Shown here one piece after another: positions 27,455 to 35,622 of a DNA stretch of 46,356 nucleotides. The stretch comes from Bacteroidota bacterium (GTDB taxonomy: Bacteria; Bacteroidota; Ignavibacteria; Ignavibacteriales; Melioribacteraceae): the NCBI GenBank assembly GCA_023447335.1, contig JAEXOD010000177.1, forward strand, positions 1-46,356. Direction: 5' to 3'. The stretch's first letter is position 1; every line of letters starts with the position of its first letter. Made by a program: the position numbers and the translations under genes. The notes under the pieces are model-generated. The model was given only the letters and a program-made list of their open reading frames with translations, had not been told where the DNA came from and ran no database searches.

Positions 27455-28387
27455 ATGGCTATTAATATGAAAGGTAAAGACCTTATATCAATAAATGATT
27501 TGACAGTCGAAGAAATTTATCAAATATTTGATGTTGCTAAAACATTAAAAGAAGATCTTTATATCGGACGTCCTCATCGAGTTCTTGAAGGAAAAACATT
27601 AGGAATGATTTTTACTAAACCTTCAACCAGAACCAGAATTTCATTTGAAACCGGAATTTATCAGTTGGGCGGCATAGGTATGTATTTCGGTCCTAATGAT
27701 TTACAACTAGGAAAAAGTGAATCTGTTGCAGATACTGCAAAAGTATTATCAAGATATTTAAGCGGTATAATGATTAGAACATTTGCACACTCTGATGTTG
27801 AAGAATTGGCAAGATATGCGAGCATTCCTGTAATAAACGGGTTAACTGATCTATTACATCCGTGCCAAGTTTTAACAGATCTATTTACGATTTTGGAGAA
27901 AAAAAGAGTATTAAAAGGCTTAAAATTTGCTTATATCGGAGATGGTAATAATATGGCGCATAGTATTCTACATGGATGTTCTAAAGTAGGGATGGATGTT
28001 TTTATATCATCTCCGAGCGGATATAAACCTGATGAACAAATTGTGAAGAATGCTCTTAAAAATGCTGACTATATGGGAAGCAAAGTTGTTATAACCGAAG
28101 ATCCTATAGAGGCAGTAAAAGATGCAGATGTGGTTTACACTGATGTTTGGGCTAGCATGGGGCAAGAAAAAGAAGCGGAAGAAAGAAAGAAAAAATTTAT
28201 CCGCTATCAAGTAAATCCGGAATTAGTGAAGTATGCTAAATCAGATTATTTATTTATGCATTGTTTACCCGCACATAGAGGGGATGAAGTAGTAAACGAA
28301 GTTGCTGATTCTCCTAATTCTATAATATTTGATGAAGCAGAAAATAGATTACATGTACAGAAAGCTGTTATGGCTTTAGTAATGTAA
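27455..28387 (+). CDS. argF: Ornithine carbamoyltransferase
   Basis: Makes citrulline from ornithine and carbamoyl phosphate, or the reverse in arginine/citrulline catabolism. The 310 residues are typical. The carbamoyl phosphate site STRTR is at 57-61, HPCQ at 135-138, the ornithine loop SMG at 234-236 in DVWASMGQE, and the catalytic cysteine C270 in FMHCLPAHRG. The SMG loop argues for ornithine rather than putrescine or acetylornithine as acceptor. TTGGAG provides a ribosome-binding site. Placed next to carbamate kinase, it may be the catabolic form (arcB); homology alone does not separate this from the biosynthetic argF. Confidence 0.93.
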   Translation: MAINMKGKDLISINDLTVEEIYQIFDVAKTLKEDLYIGRPHRVLEGKTLGMIFTKPSTRTRISFETGIYQLGGIGMYFGPNDLQLGKSESVADTAKVLSRYLSGIMIRTFAHSDVEELARYASIPVINGLTDLLHPCQVLTDLFTILEKKRVLKGLKFAYIGDGNNMAHSILHGCSKVGMDVFISSPSGYKPDEQIVKNALKNADYMGSKVVITEDPIEAVKDADVVYTDVWASMGQEKEAEERKKKFIRYQVNPELVKYAKSDYLFMHCLPAHRGDEVVNEVADSPNSIIFDEAENRLHVQKAVMALVM

Positions 28388-28415
28388 AAAAAAATATTAA
28401 AAATACAAAAAAACG

Positions 28416-28447
28416 TTTGCATTATTAATAAAAATTTATTAATTTTG
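28416..28447 (+). promoter_or_regulatory. Bacteroidota-type promoter of tRNA-Phe
   Basis: TTTG (28416-28419), 20 bases, then TAATTTTG (28440-28447): a full match to the TTTG-N19/20-TAnnTTTG consensus. The box ends 13 bases before the mature tRNA. Confidence 0.75.
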
Positions 28448-28460
28448 GAGACGTTTTTAA

Positions 28461-28533
28461 GGGCAGATAGCTCAGTCGGTAGAGCAAAGGACTGAAAATC
28501 CTTGTGTCGGCGGTTCGATTCCGTCTCTGCCCA
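28461..28533 (+). tRNA. tRNA-Phe (anticodon GAA)
   Basis: The acceptor arms GGGCAGA and TCTGCCC pair fully, with discriminator A and no encoded CCA. The D arm is GCTCAGTCGGTAGAGC. The anticodon stem AAGGA/TCCTT surrounds the loop CTGAAAA, which carries GAA. The T arm GGCGGTTCGATTCCGTC is standard. Confidence 0.97.
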
Positions 28534-28544
28534 CGTAACTTTAA

Positions 28545-28572
28545 GCAACTGATACCGACAGTTGCTTTTTTT
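28545..28572 (+). terminator. Intrinsic terminator after tRNA-Phe
   Basis: A seven-base-pair stem GCAACTG / CAGTTGC with loop ATACCGA, followed directly by a run of seven T. It lies 11 bases after the tRNA. Confidence 0.9.
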
Positions 28573-28669
28573 ATTTTAAACCAAAAATAAAAAGATTTCA
28601 CTGAAAAATAAATTGACTTTTTAATATTATTTCCATTAATTAGTCAATAGAATTAATCGGTATTTGATA

Positions 28670-30268
28670 ATGAGAAATAGCAAGGAAAAGGTATTCGAAC
28701 TTAAACAAGAATGGAAAAACGTTTTTGTTTATTTTGCTATTCCTTTTTTCAAATTACTTCTTCTAAGCTTACTCATATTTTTTATCAATAGACTTATAGA
28801 TATCCATTTGATTGGTGACAAAAAAGTATTTTTGCACCATATTTTTAGTGAAGATGTAAATGTATTAGCTAACACATTAAGCGGTTTAGGTGAAGTGGTA
28901 ACGGCAATACTTGGTATTGAAATTACGGCTATTGCCATTGTAGTACAATTGGCTGCAAACAAATATTCATCAAATATAATGGAATTGTTTATAAGCAATA
29001 AGGTGAATATAGCCTTAATTGCTTTGTTTGTTATTACCGGTACTAATACTGTCTTAGTAATTAACACATTATCCGAAGAATTTATACCACTTTTTAGTAT
29101 TGCCGTCTCATTATTTCTTATTTCCTTAAGTTTATTAATGGTAATACCTCATTTTAGTTATGTTTTTAACTTTTTACGACCGGGCAACTTTTTAAATTAT
29201 GTAAAACACAAAACTATAAATTTACTTGATGACATTAGCAAGAATCGTTTTGAATACACTACTGATTTAAAAGAGAAAATTAATGCCAATATTAATTTTA
29301 TAGGCGATATAGCTTTAAACTCAGTTTATCAAGGAGATAGAGCCGTTCCGTTATTGTGTCTTAGTGTTCTTAAAGATATTTTAGAAGAATACAATTCAAA
29401 GAAAGAAAAAATGCCGAAAGAATGGTTTGAATTAACAGGGAACGAATACCTCGATCCGGATTTTTCGAATTATTCTGAATTTGTAATGAAAAAAATCGAA
29501 GAAAAACATACTTATTTAGAGAGGAAAGTATTCAGACTTTACGAGTTAATTTATAACAACTCTAAATTAACTCTTCGTGATGTTGCAAGCGGGGTATTAG
29601 TTTATTCAAAATTATTAGCAGAAATTTTTGTAAAGAATAATGATATTAATTCATTAAATACAGTCTTTCAATATTTCAATTCTTATTTAAGGTATGCAAT
29701 AACTGCTCGAGACCCACGTTCTGCTTTTAATGCTTTTGAACAATATAGAATGATTGCAGAATACTTATTAGATAAATTTCCGAAAGAAGTTGAAAAAATA
29801 TCGTTTTATTTTAAGTTTTACGGACAAGAAGCCAATAAATATTCGGTACTTTTTATTTTAGAAACCGCAGCGCATGATTTATGTAGAATAAATCAGGTTG
29901 CTTACGAAAAAAATGTTCATAATAAACTTGAACTATTAATGCAATTTTTATCTTTAGATGAGCCTCTTGATCAAGCTGGAGATGCAAATTCTCAAAAGGA
30001 AAAATCTTTAATAGGAGTTCGAATAGCTCAGACAAAGCTGGCAGGGTATTACTTAATGAAGGGTGATATAAATTTTGCAAGAATAATTTATAATGATATG
30101 GAAGTTGAACCTCTATCCAGAATCCAAAAAATTAAAGAGACAATATTTCAAACAAATGATGAAGAGTTTTGGGAAATTACTCCAAGAGGTATCAATTTCA
30201 ATTATGTTGATCCCAACTTGAAAGAATCATTAGATGTTTTTTTTAAGTGGTTTGAAAAAAAAGAGTGA
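28670..30268 (+). CDS. DUF2254-like integral membrane protein
   Basis: A 532-residue protein of unknown role. The start ATG 28670 is chosen over an in-frame TTG two codons upstream. Four hydrophobic segments fill the first 170 residues. The second, with GEVVTAILGIEITAIAIVVQ and then AANKYSSNIMELFISNKVN, resembles the DUF2254 pattern in which a membrane segment is followed by S-x-F/Y-S-x-x-x-x-x-F-x-x-D/N. The remaining 360 residues are a soluble helical domain rich in charged and aromatic residues. A TTGACT-N17-TTAATT sequence (28613-28641) could be its promoter. It stands alone between tRNA-Phe and the motor-like operon and has no clear link to either. The DUF2254 assignment is tentative. 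Confidence 0.6.
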   Translation: MRNSKEKVFELKQEWKNVFVYFAIPFFKLLLLSLLIFFINRLIDIHLIGDKKVFLHHIFSEDVNVLANTLSGLGEVVTAILGIEITAIAIVVQLAANKYSSNIMELFISNKVNIALIALFVITGTNTVLVINTLSEEFIPLFSIAVSLFLISLSLLMVIPHFSYVFNFLRPGNFLNYVKHKTINLLDDISKNRFEYTTDLKEKINANINFIGDIALNSVYQGDRAVPLLCLSVLKDILEEYNSKKEKMPKEWFELTGNEYLDPDFSNYSEFVMKKIEEKHTYLERKVFRLYELIYNNSKLTLRDVASGVLVYSKLLAEIFVKNNDINSLNTVFQYFNSYLRYAITARDPRSAFNAFEQYRMIAEYLLDKFPKEVEKISFYFKFYGQEANKYSVLFILETAAHDLCRINQVAYEKNVHNKLELLMQFLSLDEPLDQAGDANSQKEKSLIGVRIAQTKLAGYYLMKGDINFARIIYNDMEVEPLSRIQKIKETIFQTNDEEFWEITPRGINFNYVDPNLKESLDVFFKWFEKKE

Positions 30269-30304
30269 TATAGTTCACAACACAATAAAAATATAAAATT
30301 TTTA

Positions 30305-30336
30305 CTTGGCATTTTGAATATTTATTTATATTTTAA
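30305..30336 (+). promoter_or_regulatory. Putative promoter of the GldL-like operon
   Basis: CTTG, 20 bases, then TATTTTAA. This has the same spacing as the two tRNA promoters, with a -7 box that differs from TAnnTTTG at its last two bases. A general -35-like TTGGCA overlaps. It lies in the 113-base gap before the operon and would give a leader of about 40 bases. Confidence 0.45.
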
Positions 30337-30381
30337 TAACTAACACATAATTTATAATTTAAAACTTAATCGGAGGAAACC

Positions 30382-30915
30382 GTGTCTGAGAAAAAAGCAA
30401 ACAATCCAAAAACTGCTTTTGGAAAGTATATGGTATATGAGTTCATACCTAACTATTCAAATAACGTAATGGGCATTGTGTATATGGGTGCCGCAGTATT
30501 AATTATCGTAGTAGGTTTAAGAGGTCTAGGAAAAGTAGCAGGCGAACTTGCAGTAGTTCCGGGATTTTTAATTGGTTCTGACGGCAAAATTGATCCCAGT
30601 TATGTAATGGGTGCTTTGTTTTTAGAATTTTTCTTATTGTTTATTTTAGCCATTGTTACATTTTTTACACCGGAAGATTCTCACGGCCATGGACCTGAAG
30701 CTCATCATGAAAGCAAACCCGAACCAACTGTTATGGCTTCAAAAGTACCACAATTTAGAGACGAAATGCAACAATTAAAAACTATGGCAGATGAAGAAAT
30801 CAGAACGATTGATAATTATTTAACTAAATTTGAAGAATTATCCAAGAAATTACAAAAAATACAACTTGCCAATTTGCAAGCAATACAAATGATGAAAGAT
30901 TCAATTAAAAATTAA
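30382..30915 (+). CDS. GldL-like inner-membrane motor protein
   Basis: A 177-residue protein starting with GTG after a strong GGAGG (30372-30376). It has two membrane helices: about 30-50 (YMGAAVLIIVVGL, close to the GMGAAVVIVGAL of GldL) and about 74-97 (VMGALFLEFFLLFILAIVTF). A lone glutamate, E82, sits inside the second helix, where GldL keeps its essential glutamate. A His-rich linker (HGHGPEAHH) leads into a C-terminal coiled coil (about 125-175), again as in GldL. GldL, with GldM, forms the proton-driven motor of type IX secretion and gliding. Identity is low by eye and there is an extra 20-residue loop between the helices, so this is a divergent member. It heads the operon. Confidence 0.65.
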   Translation: MSEKKANNPKTAFGKYMVYEFIPNYSNNVMGIVYMGAAVLIIVVGLRGLGKVAGELAVVPGFLIGSDGKIDPSYVMGALFLEFFLLFILAIVTFFTPEDSHGHGPEAHHESKPEPTVMASKVPQFRDEMQQLKTMADEEIRTIDNYLTKFEELSKKLQKIQLANLQAIQMMKDSIKN

Positions 30916-30943
30916 TTTGCAAATTAAATGAGGATTTACTACC

Positions 30944-31546
30944 ATGAAAAAAAACATGGTTTACTTTATTCTATATGTTGTTCTTATTACCGAGTTGTTA
31001 ATTGTAATTACGGAAAGGGATGAATTGGATGAAGCTCAAGAAGCCGTTAGAAAGGAAATGCTTAAAACTATATATAAAGATGAAGTACAGTTAAAAGTAG
31101 CCAATTCAACCGATTTTGAAATTAAAAAGGATAATAAGTTCAATGTTATGATAACAGCCAGCGGACTGGTATCAGAAGCTGAAAAAAAGAATGTTATATA
31201 TACAGTCGAAGTTTCGCCCAAATCTAAAGTTAGACCAACGGGATTTCCGGATAAGTTAACTACCGAAAGTATTCCCGGAAACTTTATTTTACAAAAAGAC
31301 TCAACCGGTAATGCAATTTTTGTTGGCTCTTTTGAGCGCGAAGGTGATTATGATTTTACTGTTTATGCCGAAGTACAAAGAGTTGCACCAAGCTATATGG
31401 CTGCTATTCCGGGATTAGTTGCAGAATTTGAAAAAATGATGCTAGAAGAAAACAAATTAAATGTAAAGACTAAACTTGAATCATTTGTAATACACGCTAA
31501 AGCTTTAGGCGGTGTTCAAAAAGCTGCTGCGGAATTTAGGTTCTAA
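30944..31546 (+). CDS. Small bitopic protein, candidate GldM-like partner
   Basis: A 200-residue protein with a single N-terminal membrane helix (about 5-22, VYFILYVVLITELLIVI) that carries a glutamate, E17. The helix continues straight into a charged helix (ERDELDEAQEAVRKEM). The rest is a periplasmic beta-rich domain with DNKFNVMITASGLVSEAE and GDYDFTVYAEVQR, then a terminal helix. GldM also has one membrane helix next to GldL but is about 500 residues long with four periplasmic domains, so this would be a truncated or split form. The acidic residue inside the helix also recalls ExbD-type stators. GAGGA precedes the ATG, and the gene follows the GldL-like gene by 28 bases. No direct family match was recognised. 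Confidence 0.5.
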   Translation: MKKNMVYFILYVVLITELLIVITERDELDEAQEAVRKEMLKTIYKDEVQLKVANSTDFEIKKDNKFNVMITASGLVSEAEKKNVIYTVEVSPKSKVRPTGFPDKLTTESIPGNFILQKDSTGNAIFVGSFEREGDYDFTVYAEVQRVAPSYMAAIPGLVAEFEKMMLEENKLNVKTKLESFVIHAKALGGVQKAAAEFRF

Positions 31547-31561
31547 CGATGAGGAACTAAG

Positions 31562-32650
31562 ATGAAAACTAAACTACTGTTATTAATTTTTATTACTGCT
31601 CAAATTTTTGCTCAAACTAAAATTACGGATACATTAAACGTAGTAACAATGCAAAAATTTAAAGTACCCGGTAATAAAGAAATTGTTCTAACTAATATTA
31701 AATCTGTTAAAATCGAAGCAGAGTTGCTAAATGCAGATATGCAAGTTATTAGACAGATAAAGGAATTAAACCAAGATCCGTCTCCGATTAAGATGCAGGA
31801 AGCTTTAAGAGGAAAACGGAGCGTTTTAGTTACATTTTCTTGCTATGAGACCCTCGATGAACCCGGAACATATTTTGTAAGGATAAAAATCGATGCAGTT
31901 AGCGAAACCGGTCCTCAGAAAGGGGAAAGAGTTTCCAGACTCGAAGTTAAAAATCCAATATTGGCTGCTCCTTTAAGTTTACGTTCGGAATATTTATATA
32001 ACGAGAAAGAGACTTTTAGCTTTGCGACTCTTGAATATACTGATTTTAATATGTATTCTTATACAATTTTTAATGACAATTCCGGAGCAGTTCTTGAGGA
32101 AGGTGCCGGACCAATAGTAACATTAGATAAATGGTTATCTGATATGAATATGGTAGGTGCCAAACTTAAAATTGTCGGAAAATATAACGGTAAAGAATTT
32201 AAATATCAGAAAAAAGATGGAACTGTTGAAAGTACCGTGTGGACTACATCGGTTCGAAAACTAGCTTTATTTAAAAATTTAGTTTTGCTTTCAACCGAAG
32301 GTGATGTAAAATCCGGTAAGCAACAACCACTTGTTGTAAGTGCTTATAATACAGCGTTATTTAGATTACCTTATGGTTATTTTAGTAGGTCAGAAGTCGG
32401 AACATTTGTTACAGCATTACCAATATTAAAAAGCGTAAATGTTACTTCAGATCCTCCGGAGTTTGTTAAAGATTATATTGCTGATGTTCCTTCAAAAGGT
32501 GCATTTTCTTTTGTACAGATTAACATCAATCAAGATTATATTAATAGTTTGCCTGATTGCGGTCAGCAAGAAGTAAAATTACGTGTAAGTTTTCAAACAC
32601 AGTTTAAAGAAACAATGACTGAAACATATCAGTTCATAATTCTAAAATAA
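31562..32650 (+). CDS. Exported beta-rich protein, possible detached GldM periplasmic part
   Basis: A 362-residue protein with signal peptide MKTKLLLLIFITAQIFAQ. The mature chain is beta-rich with no further membrane helix, and its strands suggest several Ig-like domains (LRGKRSVLVTFSC, TYFVRIKIDAV, then LKIVGKYNGKEF, and a last EVKLRVSFQTQF). It starts 15 bases after the preceding gene with GAGGAA upstream. Its place directly after a GldL-like and a short one-helix protein suggests it could supply the periplasmic arm that GldM carries in one chain. That is inference from gene order. The family is not recognised. The 362 residues plus the 200 of the previous gene together approximate the length of one GldM. 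Confidence 0.5.
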   Translation: MKTKLLLLIFITAQIFAQTKITDTLNVVTMQKFKVPGNKEIVLTNIKSVKIEAELLNADMQVIRQIKELNQDPSPIKMQEALRGKRSVLVTFSCYETLDEPGTYFVRIKIDAVSETGPQKGERVSRLEVKNPILAAPLSLRSEYLYNEKETFSFATLEYTDFNMYSYTIFNDNSGAVLEEGAGPIVTLDKWLSDMNMVGAKLKIVGKYNGKEFKYQKKDGTVESTVWTTSVRKLALFKNLVLLSTEGDVKSGKQQPLVVSAYNTALFRLPYGYFSRSEVGTFVTALPILKSVNVTSDPPEFVKDYIADVPSKGAFSFVQININQDYINSLPDCGQQEVKLRVSFQTQFKETMTETYQFIILK

Positions 32651-32668
32651 TAAATTGCAGAGAGGAAG

Positions 32669-34210
32669 ATGTATAGATTAATTTATTCCCTAATTATTCT
32701 CTTGTGCCTTGTCGATTTGGGTTTTTCACAAACCTTGGAGGAGTTCCAAAAAAGAATTGACGCTAAATTAAGAAGAGATAAAAATTACCTTAATTTAAAT
32801 TATTTGGATTTTACTCCAGATTTTCAAGCAATTCCTTCGTTTAGGAATGTCTTTCCAAGAGTTGACGGACGTGAACCCTTTTCGTTTTCTGATAGAGGAA
32901 ACATAAGATATCGTTTAGTTTATTTAAAGCATGGTTTGGATATTGATTCAGTATATCTGCTTTATTTAACAAAAATTGAAACTACTTCAAGCGAAGGGGA
33001 TGAGCTTATTAGTGGCTTATCAGCAACTCAACAGGAGGATATTAGTCGAGTATTAAATTTTTTGGATATGTATAATTTAAAGCTTAATCATCCTCCTCTC
33101 TACTCATTTCTCCTAACTTTAGTTTATGGTGATATTAAGGAGAAAGAAGAAAACGATTCGAAGTTGCCTACTTTGTTGGGTATTCAACCCGATAAAGAGA
33201 TAAAGACTAGTATTGGAATGTCATCCAGGGATAACAAAGATTTTTATAATTTTGTTACCGTTAATACTGCTGCACAGTGGTATCCAAAAATTGTTGAAGA
33301 AAAACAAACTTTTGGTCGTCAAACAAAAAAAGAAGATGATTTTACATATAGTATTGATGCCAGTTTTTCTCATGTTAGTTTTTCGCATAAAATAATGTCC
33401 TTTGGTGAAACCGGCGGTGCTAGTGTAATGCTAAGTACTCGTGAAAGAGTAATGAATATGATTCCTTGGGAGAATATGACCATCGGTTTTGGTGCCAAAC
33501 TATTATTTAGAATGGATGAAAATCCCAATCCATATTTATCCAATTATATTGATGCGTTGTTAATGGCAAAAGTGAAAATGCCTAAGACTTCATTTTTAGA
33601 CGGAAGATATATTGCGGAAAATAATCCGTTTTCATCCGGAGATTCTCCTTTGTTAAATTTTGGTACAGGTTTAAGTATGGATTTAACAATGACGAGACCT
33701 TTTTCTTTGCCAACAATGAAATTATATATATCTGTCGCAGGAGATGAATTTAAAGAACCTAATGCTTATCGCCCTATAGTTGGGGGATATATTGCATATC
33801 ACACTACTACACAAGCTGAGTTTACATTTTCATTCTTTTGGAATTCTAGCGAAAAATTAGTTCATAGATTTGGGATGGATATCGGTGCTTCTTTTTATAA
33901 TATTTACGAGGCAACATATGATACAAAGCTCAATTTTAAAAGAGCTAAGTTGATACAAGACAAATTTATGCCTGTTGTTGTTTTCAATTATAATTTTGTT
34001 CCCAAAGATCCTTTGTTAGGTGCTAGTCTTAGACTTTTTGATAATCATGCAAATATATGGGCATGGATTAAATTAGTCGATTTATATTCTATTCACAGAT
34101 TTAGATTTGAAGTTAATTACGTTACAGCTCCTTTTGCTCGACAAAAACGTGCATGGGAAACCGAAGGGGGAGCAATGTTTCAATTGCGTTATCGTTTAGG
34201 TATTAATTAG
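32669..34210 (+). CDS. Predicted outer-membrane protein A (first copy)
   Basis: A 513-residue exported protein: signal peptide MYRLIYSLIILLCLVDLGFS, then a helical and mixed N-terminal domain (about 21-190), then a region of alternating strands (about 200-513) with motifs SFSHVSFSHKIMSFG, PWENMTIGFGAKLLF, FTFSFFWNSSEKLVHRFGMD and a final strand FQLRYRLGIN. This layout suggests an outer-membrane barrel with a periplasmic domain. It is a paralogue of the gene at 35623: both share the DSV-LLY strand, LLGI, NKD, an H-V-x-F-x-H-K segment, ENMT, FSF-WN and a W-E-x-x-GG-M end. No family was recognised. It follows the exported beta-rich gene by 18 bases and overlaps a GTG of the next frame. Confidence 0.6.
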   Translation: MYRLIYSLIILLCLVDLGFSQTLEEFQKRIDAKLRRDKNYLNLNYLDFTPDFQAIPSFRNVFPRVDGREPFSFSDRGNIRYRLVYLKHGLDIDSVYLLYLTKIETTSSEGDELISGLSATQQEDISRVLNFLDMYNLKLNHPPLYSFLLTLVYGDIKEKEENDSKLPTLLGIQPDKEIKTSIGMSSRDNKDFYNFVTVNTAAQWYPKIVEEKQTFGRQTKKEDDFTYSIDASFSHVSFSHKIMSFGETGGASVMLSTRERVMNMIPWENMTIGFGAKLLFRMDENPNPYLSNYIDALLMAKVKMPKTSFLDGRYIAENNPFSSGDSPLLNFGTGLSMDLTMTRPFSLPTMKLYISVAGDEFKEPNAYRPIVGGYIAYHTTTQAEFTFSFFWNSSEKLVHRFGMDIGASFYNIYEATYDTKLNFKRAKLIQDKFMPVVVFNYNFVPKDPLLGASLRLFDNHANIWAWIKLVDLYSIHRFRFEVNYVTAPFARQKRAWETEGGAMFQLRYRLGIN

Positions 34211-34221
34211 TGGAGTTATCT

Positions 34222-35601
34222 ATGAAAAAGGTTTATTACATATTATTTTTAACGCTTTTTAGCTCTTACTTTGTTAAAGCTCAAGAGGTGGACTCCACTT
34301 TAATTACCGAGCTAAAAAAAGTTTATATAAATTTAGAATATAACACTATAGCTTATGACGATCTCAAAAAGAAATGGTTTATTAATGATCCTGATTTTGT
34401 TCGTGACGTTTATAGTCGTTTTATAATTAATAATGAATTAAGAGTTAGCGGAAAACCGGCTTCTTCTGTAATTATTAAAGAGAAATCTAAAGGAATTTTT
34501 GACGGAGATATAGTTATTGATGTTAGAAAAAGGTTTTATGATGATGAATTGGAGTATTTTGCTTTCATTCCATCATATGAACTTCTTAACGAAAATCCAA
34601 AAGCTTTATTTGATCCGATTGAAGACCCTTTCGCTCTAAAAGTAATAATCGGAGATGGATTGTATGAAAAAATTCAAAAACAACAATACTTTTTTGCCGA
34701 TGTAACAAAAGAAGTTTTTGATGTGAAACCGGGATATTATTTTAATTTAAATATGAATTTATTAAATCCCGAAATTATGTTTTGGTCAACAACAAGTAAT
34801 CAAAGGAATAAGTATCTAGTTTCGTTTATTGGTAATTGGGGCAATAAACGAATATTTTTACCCGGTTGGTTTTCCCCTGATTATACTTTAGGTTTCCAAC
34901 TAACTTACTACAAAGTATTAAGTGCAGATCCTGCAGATTTTACTTACAAAGTTGCACTTGGCACAACTAAAGAAGCAGGTAAACCATTTGTTAGTGATCT
35001 ACCGAAGGGCAATGTTTTAAAGTCCGGTCAATCAATCTATTTCAAAGTTAACGGAAATTTATCTGAATATATATTCCCTTCTTTCCCAAAACTATATATG
35101 AATTTAGAAGGGCAACTCACATTCGGAGATTATAAAAATAGTCAATTTGGATTTTCGAAAACAACTCAATTTTACTCATTGCGAGATTATTTTGTGTTAA
35201 ATTTCACAAAACGTGATTTAGCTAATGTTTTTGATTTAGGTATGTTAGAGGCAGGTTTAGGACTTGCAACACATTCCGTTTATCATTATGAAGTTGACCC
35301 GAAGAAAACAAAATTAGTTGATTTAGAAAAATCTGATTTCTTTGATAAATTTACGCATTTTATTCAAGCAGATATTGGTTTAACGAAACGTGGCGGTTTA
35401 TTGCAACATGAATCGAAATTGATATTTAGTTATGGTTCAGAGGGTTTTGGCTATTTCGGTTTTGATGTTACATTTATGTTAGATGATACATTTGGATTAT
35501 CTGCTGCTTATTATTCCGGCTTCAGCGTAAATCAAACAAAGTTCCCGTTTAGAACAGATAAATATCTTGTTTTTTCACCAATTATTAAAATCAATTACTA
35601 A
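34222..35601 (+). CDS. Predicted outer-membrane protein B (first copy)
   Basis: A 459-residue exported protein. The start ATG 34222 is chosen over GTG 34210 because GGAG (34212-34215) lies six bases upstream and the signal peptide MKKVYYILFLTLFSSYFVKA then begins correctly. A helical N-terminal domain (LKKVYINLEYNTIAYDDLKK) is followed by a beta-rich C-terminal half ending YLVFSPIIKINY, with the terminal aromatic residue typical of outer-membrane barrels. It is a clear paralogue of the gene at 37135: shared LEYNTIA, IFDG, the R/K-RxYDDE segment, LPGWxxP, GLLQH, and the near-identical C-terminal strand. I compared it with GldN/PorN because of the operon and saw no convincing match. Confidence 0.6.
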   Translation: MKKVYYILFLTLFSSYFVKAQEVDSTLITELKKVYINLEYNTIAYDDLKKKWFINDPDFVRDVYSRFIINNELRVSGKPASSVIIKEKSKGIFDGDIVIDVRKRFYDDELEYFAFIPSYELLNENPKALFDPIEDPFALKVIIGDGLYEKIQKQQYFFADVTKEVFDVKPGYYFNLNMNLLNPEIMFWSTTSNQRNKYLVSFIGNWGNKRIFLPGWFSPDYTLGFQLTYYKVLSADPADFTYKVALGTTKEAGKPFVSDLPKGNVLKSGQSIYFKVNGNLSEYIFPSFPKLYMNLEGQLTFGDYKNSQFGFSKTTQFYSLRDYFVLNFTKRDLANVFDLGMLEAGLGLATHSVYHYEVDPKKTKLVDLEKSDFFDKFTHFIQADIGLTKRGGLLQHESKLIFSYGSEGFGYFGFDVTFMLDDTFGLSAAYYSGFSVNQTKFPFRTDKYLVFSPIIKINY

Positions 35602-35622
35602 TTTAATGAAATCATACTTACA

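Noticed and set aside
27455..28387. Putrescine or acetylornithine carbamoyltransferase instead of OTC
   Set aside because: The DVWASMGQE loop and HCLPAHRG are the ornithine-type signatures; the putrescine enzyme differs at the SMG loop.
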